NCBI RefSeq assembly: GCF_015056685.1
Contig: NZ_SVFW01000051.1
Location: 1 to 25,589, forward strand
DNA from: Butyrivibrio sp.
GTDB taxonomy: Bacteria > Bacillota > Clostridia > Lachnospirales > Lachnospiraceae
DNA length: 25,589 nucleotides
Direction of reading: 5' to 3'
The notes under the pieces are model-generated. The model saw nothing but the letters and a program-made list of their open reading frames with translations. It was not told the origin of the DNA and did no database searches. Positions 8,852-15,549 of the stretch are shown piece after piece. The translations under genes were made by a program, and so were the position numbers. Within the stretch, counting starts at the first letter, position 1. Each line of letters starts with the position of its first letter.

Positions 8852-9277
8852 CGTGGTACCTCAAATTAGCATAAGAGCCATAAAAAAACTAGAGTCAGTA
8901 TACAACATCGTAAGGGCGCTAGCAACATGACATACGTGTCAACTATAATATATGGTTTACATATAGTCATTGACCGTGCTAGTCATATGTTCGTTTTTAC
9001 ACACCATAGTGTTGTATTTTTGCACACCATTTAAAGCGCCTATTTTAGCGGTATCTTTAAAACTAAATTTCGACTAATCCCCAGTTTCCACAGAGTTATC
9101 CACATGACGCACACGTCACTTATCGGTAAACTCAGTATCATTTTTCTACAAAAACGTCAAATTGAATATCCAATTGATACAATTTAAACATGTGTTTGGA
9201 TTACATAAATTCATAGATTTTATTATTATGTAAACCTCGCTTATTTCTTTCTATGATTTCCTTCCAAAGCCAATGGC
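8852..9277. promoter_or_regulatory. 426-base non-coding region with DnaA-box-like cluster and palindromes
   Basis: The longest stretch without a gene, between the nuclease-helicase stop and the GGDEF gene start. On the plus strand it carries a perfect DnaA box TTATCCACA (9096-9104), two one-mismatch forms TTTTACACA (8995-9003) and TTTTGCACA (9018-9026), and two two-mismatch forms GTTTCCACA (9084-9092) and TGACGCACA (9105-9113), all in the same orientation. The adjoining segment 9131-9240 is about 75% A+T by count. Two 14-base direct repeats (8994-9007, 9017-9030) contain the one-mismatch boxes. Three TGAC palindromes lie at 8928-8941, 8971-8985 and 9105-9118. No T-run hairpin for the upstream gene and no convincing open reading frame is present. 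It may be a promoter region with DnaA or other regulator control; no replication gene is nearby. Confidence 0.55.
8897..8925 (-). promoter_or_regulatory. Probable promoter of the TPR-GGDEF gene
   Basis: Read on the minus strand, TTGCTA (8920-8925; four of six matches to TTGACA) is 17 bases from TATACT (8897-8902; five of six matches to TATAAT). The expected start is near 8890, giving a leader of about 40 bases before the ATG at 8851. A TGAC-N6-GTCA palindrome at 8928-8941 abuts the -35 element and is well placed for a regulator. Confidence 0.5.
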
Positions 9278-11740
9278 TCAATCGCGGCAAATCCCAGTCC
9301 AGAACTGAGATACAGCGTTTTTGACCGTACTGGTCGTTACAGTCTTATAATCTTTCCACTCTCTTGGGAAAAGAGCTCTGTAACTCCCTTGCATAAACCT
9401 GTCATCCAAAAGTGCTGCAACGCCCATATCTTCTTCAGTTCTGATCACTCGTCCTGAAGCCTGAAGAACCTTATTCATGCCTGGGAATCTATATGCATAG
9501 TCAAAGCCATCAAGTCCTTTTTCATCAAAGTATCCCCTTAATATCTCTCTTTCGTTGCACACAAGAGGTATACCTGTTCCAACTACTATTACACCAATAA
9601 GGCTGTCATACTTAAGATCAATGCCCTCACTAAAGATTCCTCCCATAACACAAAATCCAAGGATATTTTTATCCTCAACCACATCTATATCCATGTGGAT
9701 AACTTTCGAAAGGTCCAGATCATTTCCCGCTGAGAATCTGTCGAGGAACATTTCCCTTGCATCCTCACTCATAAAGCTCTGTTGTACAAGAAGCTCTGTT
9801 GTCTCCTCATCCAAAAAGTTATCCTCGAAGCATGCAAGAACCTCATCCAAAAACTGATGTGAAGGGAAGAAAATAAGGTAATTCCCACTTCTGGCGCTGA
9901 CTATATTGTGGATATAGCCTGCAATATTCATGTACTGTGCCTCGCTCCTTTGGGAGTACCTGCTGGTAACATCACTTCCAATAAATAGCCCTAGTCTGTC
10001 CGGATCAAAAACAGATTTGGCATACATCTCAAAATCCTCATCTGTTCCGCCAAGGAGTTTTTTATAATACTGGATTGGCAAAAGAGTTGCAGAAAAAAGT
10101 ATTGATGATCTGCCCCTGGCCATGCACTCTGAGAGATTTCTTGACGGATCTGCACAATAGAGCCTTACTAAGAAGCTTCCGTCTTCAGAAAACTCGCTGT
10201 ACATCACATAGTGGTCATCCACTCTGTCATAAATTGTCAAAAATCTCGATATATCAAAATAAAACTCCAGTATATCGTCCCTGCATGGACCTTCAGAATG
10301 ATTTTCCAAATACTCGGATATTATCCCTGCCAGCCTGTTAAGTGGATTGATCAGCTTTTCTATTGAAGTAAGCTTAGTACATCCGTCACATTCTCTTTTC
10401 ATCTCCAGCATTACCTTGTTACATTTATCCAAATGCCCCGCAATGCTCGGGTGGTACTCTTTTATGGTGGTCTTAAGCTCAAGAAAATTCTCTTTTCTAA
10501 GAACCGCACTATACATATCCCTTCCTCTGTCCAGAAGGTTATGTGTCTCATCCACAAGAAAGATGTAATCCCCCTTTGCCCCATCAGCAAAGAATCTCCT
10601 AAGATAGACAAAAGGATCAAATACATAGTTGTAATCGCAAATTACAGCATCGGCCCAAAGGCTCATATCAAGAGACATCTCGAAGGGACAGACTTCGTGC
10701 TTTCTGGCATATTCTATGATCACTTCCCTGTCAAAAGAATCCTCGTGGGTCAGGCAGTCAAATATGGCATCATTTATTCTGTCATAATGCCCTTTTGCGT
10801 AGGGGCATATAACCGGATTGCAGTTTCTCTCGGCATCCTCCAAAAAACATATCTTATCCCTGGCAGTTATAGTAACCGTCTTAAGGCTCATATTCTGAGT
10901 CTTTCTCAGGGTATTAAAGGCCTCTTCCGGAACCGTCCTTGTTATAGACTTGGCTGTCAGATAAAAGATCTTGCTGGTCTTGCCCTCGCCCATGGCCTTA
11001 ATGGCAGGAAATACAGTGGTTATAGTCTTTCCCGTGCCGGTTGGAGCTTCCAAAAAGAGCTTTTTCCCATGTATGATAGTTCTGTATACGCCTGCTGCCA
11101 GGTCTTTTTGCCCATCTCTGTAAGGAAAGGGGAACGCAACCTTCTTAAGAGAAGCAGTTCTTTCTATACTCCAGTTGTATTCAAAATCAGACCACTTTAA
11201 GTAGCTGCTTATGATATCGTCAAACCATCCGGTTATCTCTTTATAAGAAAACTTATAGTCAAAATACTTCATTTCCTCCGAGTCAATGTTGCAATAGCTC
11301 ATTCTGACCTTTATCTCGGGACATTTTATCTGCCTTGAATATATGGCAGCATAGCATTTAGCCTGAGCTAGATGCACCAACACCGGTTCCTTTAAGTGAT
11401 TCAGATCTCTGTAGGTGCCCTTAATCTCATCTATCAGTGGCAAAGCAGTATTTTTCTCGATAAAAGACTCCTGCGCATCATATGCTCCGGGTTTTCCAAA
11501 AAACTTATCTAAAATACCATCAGCTCTTCCGGATATTACAAGTTCATAGCCGTTTGCACTATGTACATACTCAAGTGGAACTTCCGCATGATAATCAGGT
11601 CCCATGCTCTTTTGTATCATTCTGTGTATTCGGCCGCCTTCCTGCATTGCATCTGCAGGAGCCTGATGTATTCTGTTGTCTATGTCGCCACTTCGAAGTA
11701 TGAATTCAACAAGTCCGCGTACAGATATTTCAATCCTCAT
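9278..11740 (-). CDS. RecB/Cas4-like nuclease fused to an XPD/DinG-type Fe-S helicase
   Basis: Predicted 5'-3' DNA helicase of superfamily 2 with an attached nuclease domain; 820 residues. The first 200 look like a PD-(D/E)XK nuclease: GGRIHRMIQ (His39), GRADG (Asp74), IDEIKG (Glu105, Lys107) and the motif QAKCY (126-130). The helicase part has a Walker A APTGTGKT (232-239), four cysteines placed as in the XPD iron-sulfur cluster (Cys298, Cys307, Cys312, Cys351), the Walker B box DETH (397-400) and motif VI QASGRVIRTEED near the C-terminus. A role in repair of damaged or branched DNA is inferred from the family. This architecture is known in Firmicutes genomes and is usually named only as a DinG-like helicase. 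The ATG at 11740 follows CGGAGAGTAT. It is preceded by the HPr-like gene's terminator, so it probably has its own promoter, which I cannot place firmly. Confidence 0.9.
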   Translation of the reverse strand: MRIEISVRGLVEFILRSGDIDNRIHQAPADAMQEGGRIHRMIQKSMGPDYHAEVPLEYVHSANGYELVISGRADGILDKFFGKPGAYDAQESFIEKNTALPLIDEIKGTYRDLNHLKEPVLVHLAQAKCYAAIYSRQIKCPEIKVRMSYCNIDSEEMKYFDYKFSYKEITGWFDDIISSYLKWSDFEYNWSIERTASLKKVAFPFPYRDGQKDLAAGVYRTIIHGKKLFLEAPTGTGKTITTVFPAIKAMGEGKTSKIFYLTAKSITRTVPEEAFNTLRKTQNMSLKTVTITARDKICFLEDAERNCNPVICPYAKGHYDRINDAIFDCLTHEDSFDREVIIEYARKHEVCPFEMSLDMSLWADAVICDYNYVFDPFVYLRRFFADGAKGDYIFLVDETHNLLDRGRDMYSAVLRKENFLELKTTIKEYHPSIAGHLDKCNKVMLEMKRECDGCTKLTSIEKLINPLNRLAGIISEYLENHSEGPCRDDILEFYFDISRFLTIYDRVDDHYVMYSEFSEDGSFLVRLYCADPSRNLSECMARGRSSILFSATLLPIQYYKKLLGGTDEDFEMYAKSVFDPDRLGLFIGSDVTSRYSQRSEAQYMNIAGYIHNIVSARSGNYLIFFPSHQFLDEVLACFEDNFLDEETTELLVQQSFMSEDAREMFLDRFSAGNDLDLSKVIHMDIDVVEDKNILGFCVMGGIFSEGIDLKYDSLIGVIVVGTGIPLVCNEREILRGYFDEKGLDGFDYAYRFPGMNKVLQASGRVIRTEEDMGVAALLDDRFMQGSYRALFPREWKDYKTVTTSTVKNAVSQFWTGICRD

Positions 11741-11787
11741 ATACTCTCCGTATATAAACTTATTTAAATCAGGCTTTTTAGAAAAAG

Positions 11788-11824
11788 AAAAAGCTCCATG
11801 ATATTTTATACCATGGAGCTTTTT
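11788..11824 (-). terminator. Strong intrinsic terminator after the HPr-like gene
   Basis: Perfect 13-base arms, AAAAAGCTCCATG at 11788-11800 and its complement at 11812-11824, enclose an 11-base A+T loop. On the minus strand the hairpin is followed by a T-rich tract (TTTTTCTTTTTC, including the outer arm), 27 bases after the stop of the HPr-like gene. The A/T flanks make it symmetrical, so it could also act on plus-strand transcripts. It separates the asnA/HPr-like unit from the nuclease-helicase gene. Confidence 0.93.
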
Positions 11825-11850
11825 TAATCTACAATGAACAAATTGTTTTA

Positions 11851-12090
11851 TCAGCCTGCAACTGCAAGAGTGTCAAGGTACTGCTCAAATTCTGCGTTAT
11901 GTCCGCTGAACTCTACAGTAAGCTTCTGATTAAAATCAAGGCCAAGAACGCCTAAAATTGATTTAGCGTCAACCACATATCTGTTGTAATATATATCCAC
12001 GTCAAAGTTGCACTTAGAAGCTGTGTCCACAAAGTTCTTAACCTGTGAAGGCTGCAAGCTTATATTTTTTCTTATCATCTGTCTCAACAT
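11851..12090 (-). CDS. Crh-like HPr-fold protein lacking the catalytic His
   Basis: Small protein of 79 residues with the HPr fold, the usual size for HPr and Crh. The conserved helix and loop TASKCNFDVDIYYNRYVVDAKSILGVLGL matches the HPr segment around the regulatory serine, here Ser44. HPr's phosphate-carrying His15 lies 31 residues before Ser46; here the residue at that spacing is Gln13 (SLQPSQVKNFV), exactly as in Bacillus Crh, and the following Arg-Pro is also lost. So it should not carry PEP-derived phosphate but could be a target of HPr kinase and act as a CcpA corepressor or another regulator; this is inference. The ATG at 12090 has AAAGGGGTGACTATTT upstream; a second in-frame ATG is four codons on. 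It is 85 bases after asnA and ends in a strong terminator. Confidence 0.85.
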   Translation of the reverse strand: MLRQMIRKNISLQPSQVKNFVDTASKCNFDVDIYYNRYVVDAKSILGVLGLDFNQKLTVEFSGHNAEFEQYLDTLAVAG

Positions 12091-12150
12091 AAATAGTCAC
12101 CCCTTTCTTTATGCGACTTAAAAAACTATATCGTTAAAGTGTGACTATTT
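12091..12150 (-). promoter_or_regulatory. Inverted repeat bracketing the HPr-like gene leader
   Basis: A perfect 10-base inverted repeat, AAATAGTCAC at 12091-12100 and GTGACTATTT at 12141-12150, flanks 40 bases. On the minus strand the downstream arm lies between the Shine-Dalgarno GGGG and the ATG. If transcripts start upstream, for example by read-through from asnA, the arms can pair, and the bases next to them (CTTT with AAAGGG, using G-U pairs) would extend the stem over the Shine-Dalgarno sequence. If transcription starts inside, the repeat is instead a candidate operator. A weak TATAGT lies at 12124-12129 without a convincing -35. Confidence 0.5.
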
Positions 12151-12175
12151 TGTGAAGAAATTGCGAATAATTCGT

Positions 12176-13186
12176 TTAAAGAATCTGAATTCCGTTAGAA
12201 ACTGCTTCTTTTACCATATCTTCAGGCCAGATTGAGCACTGAACTTCTCCGATGTGTGCTTTTCTTAAGAAGAACATACAGATTCTGGACTGTCCGATTC
12301 CACCGCCGATAGTATAAGGAAGCTTTTTATCCAGAATTGCCTTCTGGAATGGAAGCTGTGCTCTCTCCTCGCAGCCTGCTTTCTTAAGCTGTGACTTAAG
12401 GGAGTTCTCATCTACACGGATACCCATGCTTGAAAGCTCAAGAGCAATGTCAAGAACAGGATAATATACGATGATATCAGCATTGAGTTCCCAATCATCA
12501 TAGTCAGGAGCTCTTCCGTCGTGTCTTTCACCTGAAGGTAAGAGATCACCGATCTTCATGATACATACAGCGCCCTTAGCCTTAGCAATGTAGTATTCAC
12601 GTTCCTTTGGAGTATACTCAGGGAACATTTCCTCAAGCTCCTGAGTTGTGATAAAGAAGATCTCCTCAGGAAGGATCTCTTCAATATAATCATACTGAAT
12701 AGACATGAACTTCTCAGTCTTGCGAAGAACCTTATATACGTTTCTTACTGTTTCCTTGAGAAATTCTTCATTCCTATCCTCTTTAGTAATAACTTTTTCC
12801 CAATCCCACTGATCTACAAAAATGGAGTGAATATTATCAGGAACCTCATCACGTCTTACGGCGTTCATATCTGTATATAAGCCCTCGCCTACGTTAAAGC
12901 CGTATTTTTTAAGGGCATATCTTTTCCACTTAGCAAGAGAATGAACTATCTCTGCATTGCGACCGTCCTGATGAAGGATATCAAAAGAAACTGGTCTCTC
13001 TACACCATTAAGATTGTCATTAAGACCTGACTCAGGTGTAACAAATAAGGGGGCTGTAACTCTCTGAAGATTGAGCCTTGTGGAAAGCATCCCCTGAAAG
13101 AAATCTTTAACTGTCTTGATGGCAACCTGTGTATCGTGCAGATCAAGCGCTGACACATAGCCACTCGGAATCTTTAAATTTTCCAT
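12176..13186 (-). CDS. asnA: Aspartate--ammonia ligase (asparagine synthetase A)
   Basis: Makes asparagine from aspartate and ammonia with ATP; a cytoplasmic enzyme with the class II tRNA-synthetase fold. The 336 residues are close to the usual 330. Typical stretches are the N-terminal AIKTVKDFFQGMLSTRLNLQRVTAPLF, VNGVERPVSF-like LNGVERPVSFDI, FVDQWDWEKVI, and the C-terminal motif GGGIGQSR (294-301) followed by RKAHIGEVQCSIWP. The ATG at 13186 is preceded by an excellent ribosome site, GGAGGAGAATT. It diverges from hflX across 109 bases. No terminator is visible after it, so some transcripts may continue into the HPr-like gene. Confidence 0.97.
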   Translation of the reverse strand: MENLKIPSGYVSALDLHDTQVAIKTVKDFFQGMLSTRLNLQRVTAPLFVTPESGLNDNLNGVERPVSFDILHQDGRNAEIVHSLAKWKRYALKKYGFNVGEGLYTDMNAVRRDEVPDNIHSIFVDQWDWEKVITKEDRNEEFLKETVRNVYKVLRKTEKFMSIQYDYIEEILPEEIFFITTQELEEMFPEYTPKEREYYIAKAKGAVCIMKIGDLLPSGERHDGRAPDYDDWELNADIIVYYPVLDIALELSSMGIRVDENSLKSQLKKAGCEERAQLPFQKAILDKKLPYTIGGGIGQSRICMFFLRKAHIGEVQCSIWPEDMVKEAVSNGIQIL

Positions 13187-13295
13187 AATTCTCCTCCAAT
13201 TTGTGATAGCATATATAAGTAAATTAAATTACTTTTTTTATTTTTATGCAAGAAAAATTTCGGATAAATCCGTGCATATAGTAAGGAAATAGGAT
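13187..13295. promoter_or_regulatory. Divergent asnA/hflX promoter region
   Basis: This A+T-rich gap must hold the promoters of both genes. The plus-strand candidate for hflX is TTGTGA (13201-13206) with TTAAAT 17 bases on (13224-13229), four of six matches each. On the minus strand a TTGCAT and a TTTAAT are 17 bases apart for asnA. A near-perfect palindrome AGTAAATTAAATTACT covers both -10 candidates. All these calls are weak. Confidence 0.35.
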
Positions 13296-14627
13296 ATGAA
13301 ACCAGCATTTTATGAATCTAATACTGAAAAGGAATCAGTACGCGCCATTTTGGTAGGCCTTAATCAGGGAGAAAGTGACTCTGACTTTGAGAGATCAATG
13401 AATGAGTTAAAAGAGCTGACAAAGGCCCTGGATATAGAGGTTGCCTGTACAGTTACGCAGTCACTTCCAAATCCGGACAGAAGCACTTACATAGGAAGTG
13501 GAAAAGTTGAAGAAATACGCAGTTCTTTAGATGTTTTCGACGCGGACATCATAATATTCAATGATACCTTGTCTCCAATGCAGATACGAAACCTCGAAAA
13601 AGCATTGGACACAGAGGTTATTGACAGAACCGGCCTCATCTTGCAGATATTTGCCAAGAGAGCCAGAACAAAAGAGGCAAGACAACAGGTAGAATACGCA
13701 CAGCTTCAGTATATGCTGCCAAGGCTTGCTCATATGAGAACTTCTCTTTCAAGGCAGGGAGGCGGAAGCGGCAGACTCTCCAACAAAGGATCCGGAGAGA
13801 AGCAGCTTGAGCTTGACAGAAGGCGCATAGAACACAGGATGGCAGAACTTAGAAGAGACTTAAGCTACATAGAAAAAGAACGTGATACCCAGCGAGGAAG
13901 ACGCCTAAGATCAGGTCTTCCGAGGATTTCTCTTGTGGGTTACACCAATGCCGGCAAATCCACTATCATGAACAATTTGCTTAGAATGTACGGTGGCGAA
14001 GCCTTTGATGAAAAACAGGTTCTTGAAAAAGACATGCTTTTCGCAACTCTTGATACCTCAGTAAGAAAGATATCCGCTCCTGGACACAGACCTTTTCTTT
14101 TGTCTGATACCGTAGGCTTTATCAGTGAACTGCCACACGCTCTTGTTAAGGCTTTCAGATCAACCCTTGAAGAAGCCAAATATGCTGACCTCCTACTTCA
14201 GGTGATAGATTTCTCTGACCCAGAATATCGATACCATATGGATGTAACCAAAGAAACTTTAGCTGAAATAGGCGCAGGAGATATTCCCGTAATCTACGTA
14301 TTTAACAAGTCGGATGTTGTTCAAGATGAGCAGGCACAGGCCGGTCAACTTGTAATGAATGTTCCAAAATCAATGGATGACAGGATATATATATCCGCCA
14401 GGGCTGACGACAGCCTTAATACGCTTATAGAACTGATAGAGAAAAAACTGGGCGAGACAGAAAATGAATGCGTAATGCTTATACCATATTCAGAGGGCGG
14501 GCTGCTAAGTCTTTTAACAGGAAAAGGTGTTGTAAAATCCTCCGAATACCTTGAAGAAGGAATAAAAATCGCCGCCACCTTAGGCAGCGACGATTATCAA
14601 AGATATAATTCTTATATTATAGAGTAG
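13296..14627 (+). CDS. hflX: Ribosome-associated GTPase HflX
   Basis: GTPase that binds the 50S subunit or 70S ribosome and splits stalled ribosomes under stress. The 443 residues are of family length. The N-terminal HflX domain shows SLPNPDRSTYIGSGKVEEI and RTGLILQIFAKRARTKEARQQVEYAQLQYMLPRL; a glycine-rich loop RQGGGSGRLSNKGSGEKQLE and a coiled coil follow. The G domain has G1 GYTNAGKS (215-222), G3 DTVGF and G4 NKSD. A C-terminal domain of about 75 residues completes it. The ATG at 13296 follows AAGGAAATAGGAT. It is the only complete plus-strand gene in the window; its last 11 bases overlap the 3' end of thiT on the other strand. Confidence 0.97.
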   Translation: MKPAFYESNTEKESVRAILVGLNQGESDSDFERSMNELKELTKALDIEVACTVTQSLPNPDRSTYIGSGKVEEIRSSLDVFDADIIIFNDTLSPMQIRNLEKALDTEVIDRTGLILQIFAKRARTKEARQQVEYAQLQYMLPRLAHMRTSLSRQGGGSGRLSNKGSGEKQLELDRRRIEHRMAELRRDLSYIEKERDTQRGRRLRSGLPRISLVGYTNAGKSTIMNNLLRMYGGEAFDEKQVLEKDMLFATLDTSVRKISAPGHRPFLLSDTVGFISELPHALVKAFRSTLEEAKYADLLLQVIDFSDPEYRYHMDVTKETLAEIGAGDIPVIYVFNKSDVVQDEQAQAGQLVMNVPKSMDDRIYISARADDSLNTLIELIEKKLGETENECVMLIPYSEGGLLSLLTGKGVVKSSEYLEEGIKIAATLGSDDYQRYNSYIIE

Positions 14628-15309
14628 CTTCTCTTCTGACGCCGACCTCATTTGCTTCATGTTTGAGGCGGTTAAGTCCCATTCTCACTACAGGAACCAT
14701 GAGAACAGCCAGTGTAAGGATTGCTTCAAGGCTTAAATATGAAGCATTGTAAAGAAGTGAATAAACTACAGGTGACATTCCTTCAGGTGCATAATCTGCA
14801 AAGAATACAACTCCCGATAAAACAGCGAAGAGATATCTTCCAAGGACACCTGCTACATATCCTTTAAACATTCCGTATTTGCTATTGTGGAAAAATCCTG
14901 CAATACCAAGTGCTGTAAAAGCAAGTACATAATCACAAACAAGCTGCGGAACACTTACAATATAAGGATCAATCACCATCTGCAGAAGACCATATGAAAA
15001 AGCTGCTGCAAGACTTACTCTAGGGCCGTACATATAACCGATGTAAGTAATAAAGAACATGCTGAATGCTGTTACAGATCCGCCCATCGGCGCTTTGAAG
15101 AGCTTAACATTGGACAATACAAATGCCAGCGCAATACAAAGAGCTGAGGTTGTGAGCTGCCTGATGCTCATCCTGCCCCTACCGTCTTTGTTCACGAAAT
15201 AGCTGACAACCAAAAGTGCTACAACCATTAACCCAACGAACAAAATATAGCCACCAGTCGTGAAACTGTATACGCCTTCACCACTGACATCCTGTAAAAA
15301 TAAATCCAT
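14617..15309 (-). CDS. thiT: Thiamine-binding S component of an ECF transporter
   Basis: Membrane protein that binds thiamine and works with the shared ECF energizing module (EcfA, EcfA', EcfT), which is not in the window. The 230 residues contain the ThiT marks: KAPMGGSVTAFSMFFITYIGYMYGPRVSL, GLLQMVIDPYI, CDYVLAFTALGIAGF and FADYAPEGMSPVVYSLLYNASYL, the last holding thiamine-contacting residues. It is about 30 residues longer than usual because of an extra N-terminal hydrophobic segment (about 17-38) before the core. The ATG at 15309 follows GGGAGG nine bases upstream, which fits the ribosome site. A TPP riboswitch and a promoter precede it, so it is switched off by thiamine pyrophosphate. 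Confidence 0.95.
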   Translation of the reverse strand: MDLFLQDVSGEGVYSFTTGGYILFVGLMVVALLVVSYFVNKDGRGRMSIRQLTTSALCIALAFVLSNVKLFKAPMGGSVTAFSMFFITYIGYMYGPRVSLAAAFSYGLLQMVIDPYIVSVPQLVCDYVLAFTALGIAGFFHNSKYGMFKGYVAGVLGRYLFAVLSGVVFFADYAPEGMSPVVYSLLYNASYLSLEAILTLAVLMVPVVRMGLNRLKHEANEVGVRREATL

Positions 15310-15313
15310 AAAA

Positions 15314-15354
15314 AAATCCTCCCTTTGACAAATACCGTATCAAGAGGAGGATTT
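15314..15354 (-). terminator. Riboswitch expression platform: hairpin containing the thiT ribosome site
   Basis: On the minus strand AAATCCTCC (15346-15354) pairs perfectly with GGAGGATTT (15314-15322); CTTGA and TCAAG-like bases inside can extend the stem. A run of seven T follows the second arm (four beyond it), then the ATG. The second arm includes the Shine-Dalgarno sequence of thiT. The hairpin therefore can act as an intrinsic terminator, as a ribosome-site sequestrator, or as both, when TPP is bound upstream. Confidence 0.75.
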
Positions 15355-15392
15355 ATCATTATCCCACGAAAAAACAGATAATAACAAATATC

Positions 15393-15480
15393 TAATGCTT
15401 CCCTACGCCGGTATTATCCGGTTCAGGTAATAAGGGTCCGACGGAATATCCGTTCAATCTCAGCAAAGCTCCCCTAGCGG
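15393..15480 (-). ncRNA. TPP (THI-element) riboswitch
   Basis: On the minus strand the conserved blocks occur in order: TAGGGGAGCTTTGCTGAGA, then a variable hairpin ACGGATATTCCGT (P3), ACCC, ACCTGAACCGGATAATACCG and GGCGTAGGGAAGC. These are the aptamer parts that bind the pyrimidine and the pyrophosphate of TPP. CCTGAACCGG differs by one base from the usual CCTGATCCGG. It lies 84 bases upstream of thiT, which agrees with control of a thiamine transporter. Confidence 0.96.
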
Positions 15481-15503
15481 TACTATTTTGTTTTGCAATT
15501 CAT

Positions 15504-15532
15504 ATTTAACGCTTTCGCTGCCGTTTTGTCAA
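15504..15532 (-). promoter_or_regulatory. Probable promoter of the riboswitch-thiT transcript
   Basis: On the minus strand a perfect TTGACA (15527-15532) is separated by 17 bases from TTAAAT (15504-15509; four of six). The predicted start, near 15497, lies just before the riboswitch. It begins within 20 bases of the addA stop codon, so thiT is transcribed independently of addBA. Confidence 0.7.
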
Positions 15533-15549
15533 TAGTCTCAAGCCCTGAA

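Noticed and set aside
8927..9034. 35-codon plus-strand frame with AAGGG ten bases before its ATG
   Set aside because: It runs across the palindromes and direct repeats, its codons look like random A+T-rich sequence, and the product has no recognisable feature.
8852..9277. Replication origin of a plasmid or second chromosome
   Set aside because: The neighbouring genes are housekeeping genes and there is no initiator or partition gene. I keep it only as a DnaA-box-like cluster.
9255..9277. Small palindrome AGCCATTGGCT after the nuclease-helicase stop as a terminator
   Set aside because: Five-base arms with a one-base loop and no following T-run; too weak to call.
10433..11200. 255-residue plus-strand open frame opposite the nuclease-helicase
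   Set aside because: Fully antisense to a gene with intact motifs, with no ribosome site or recognisable domain.
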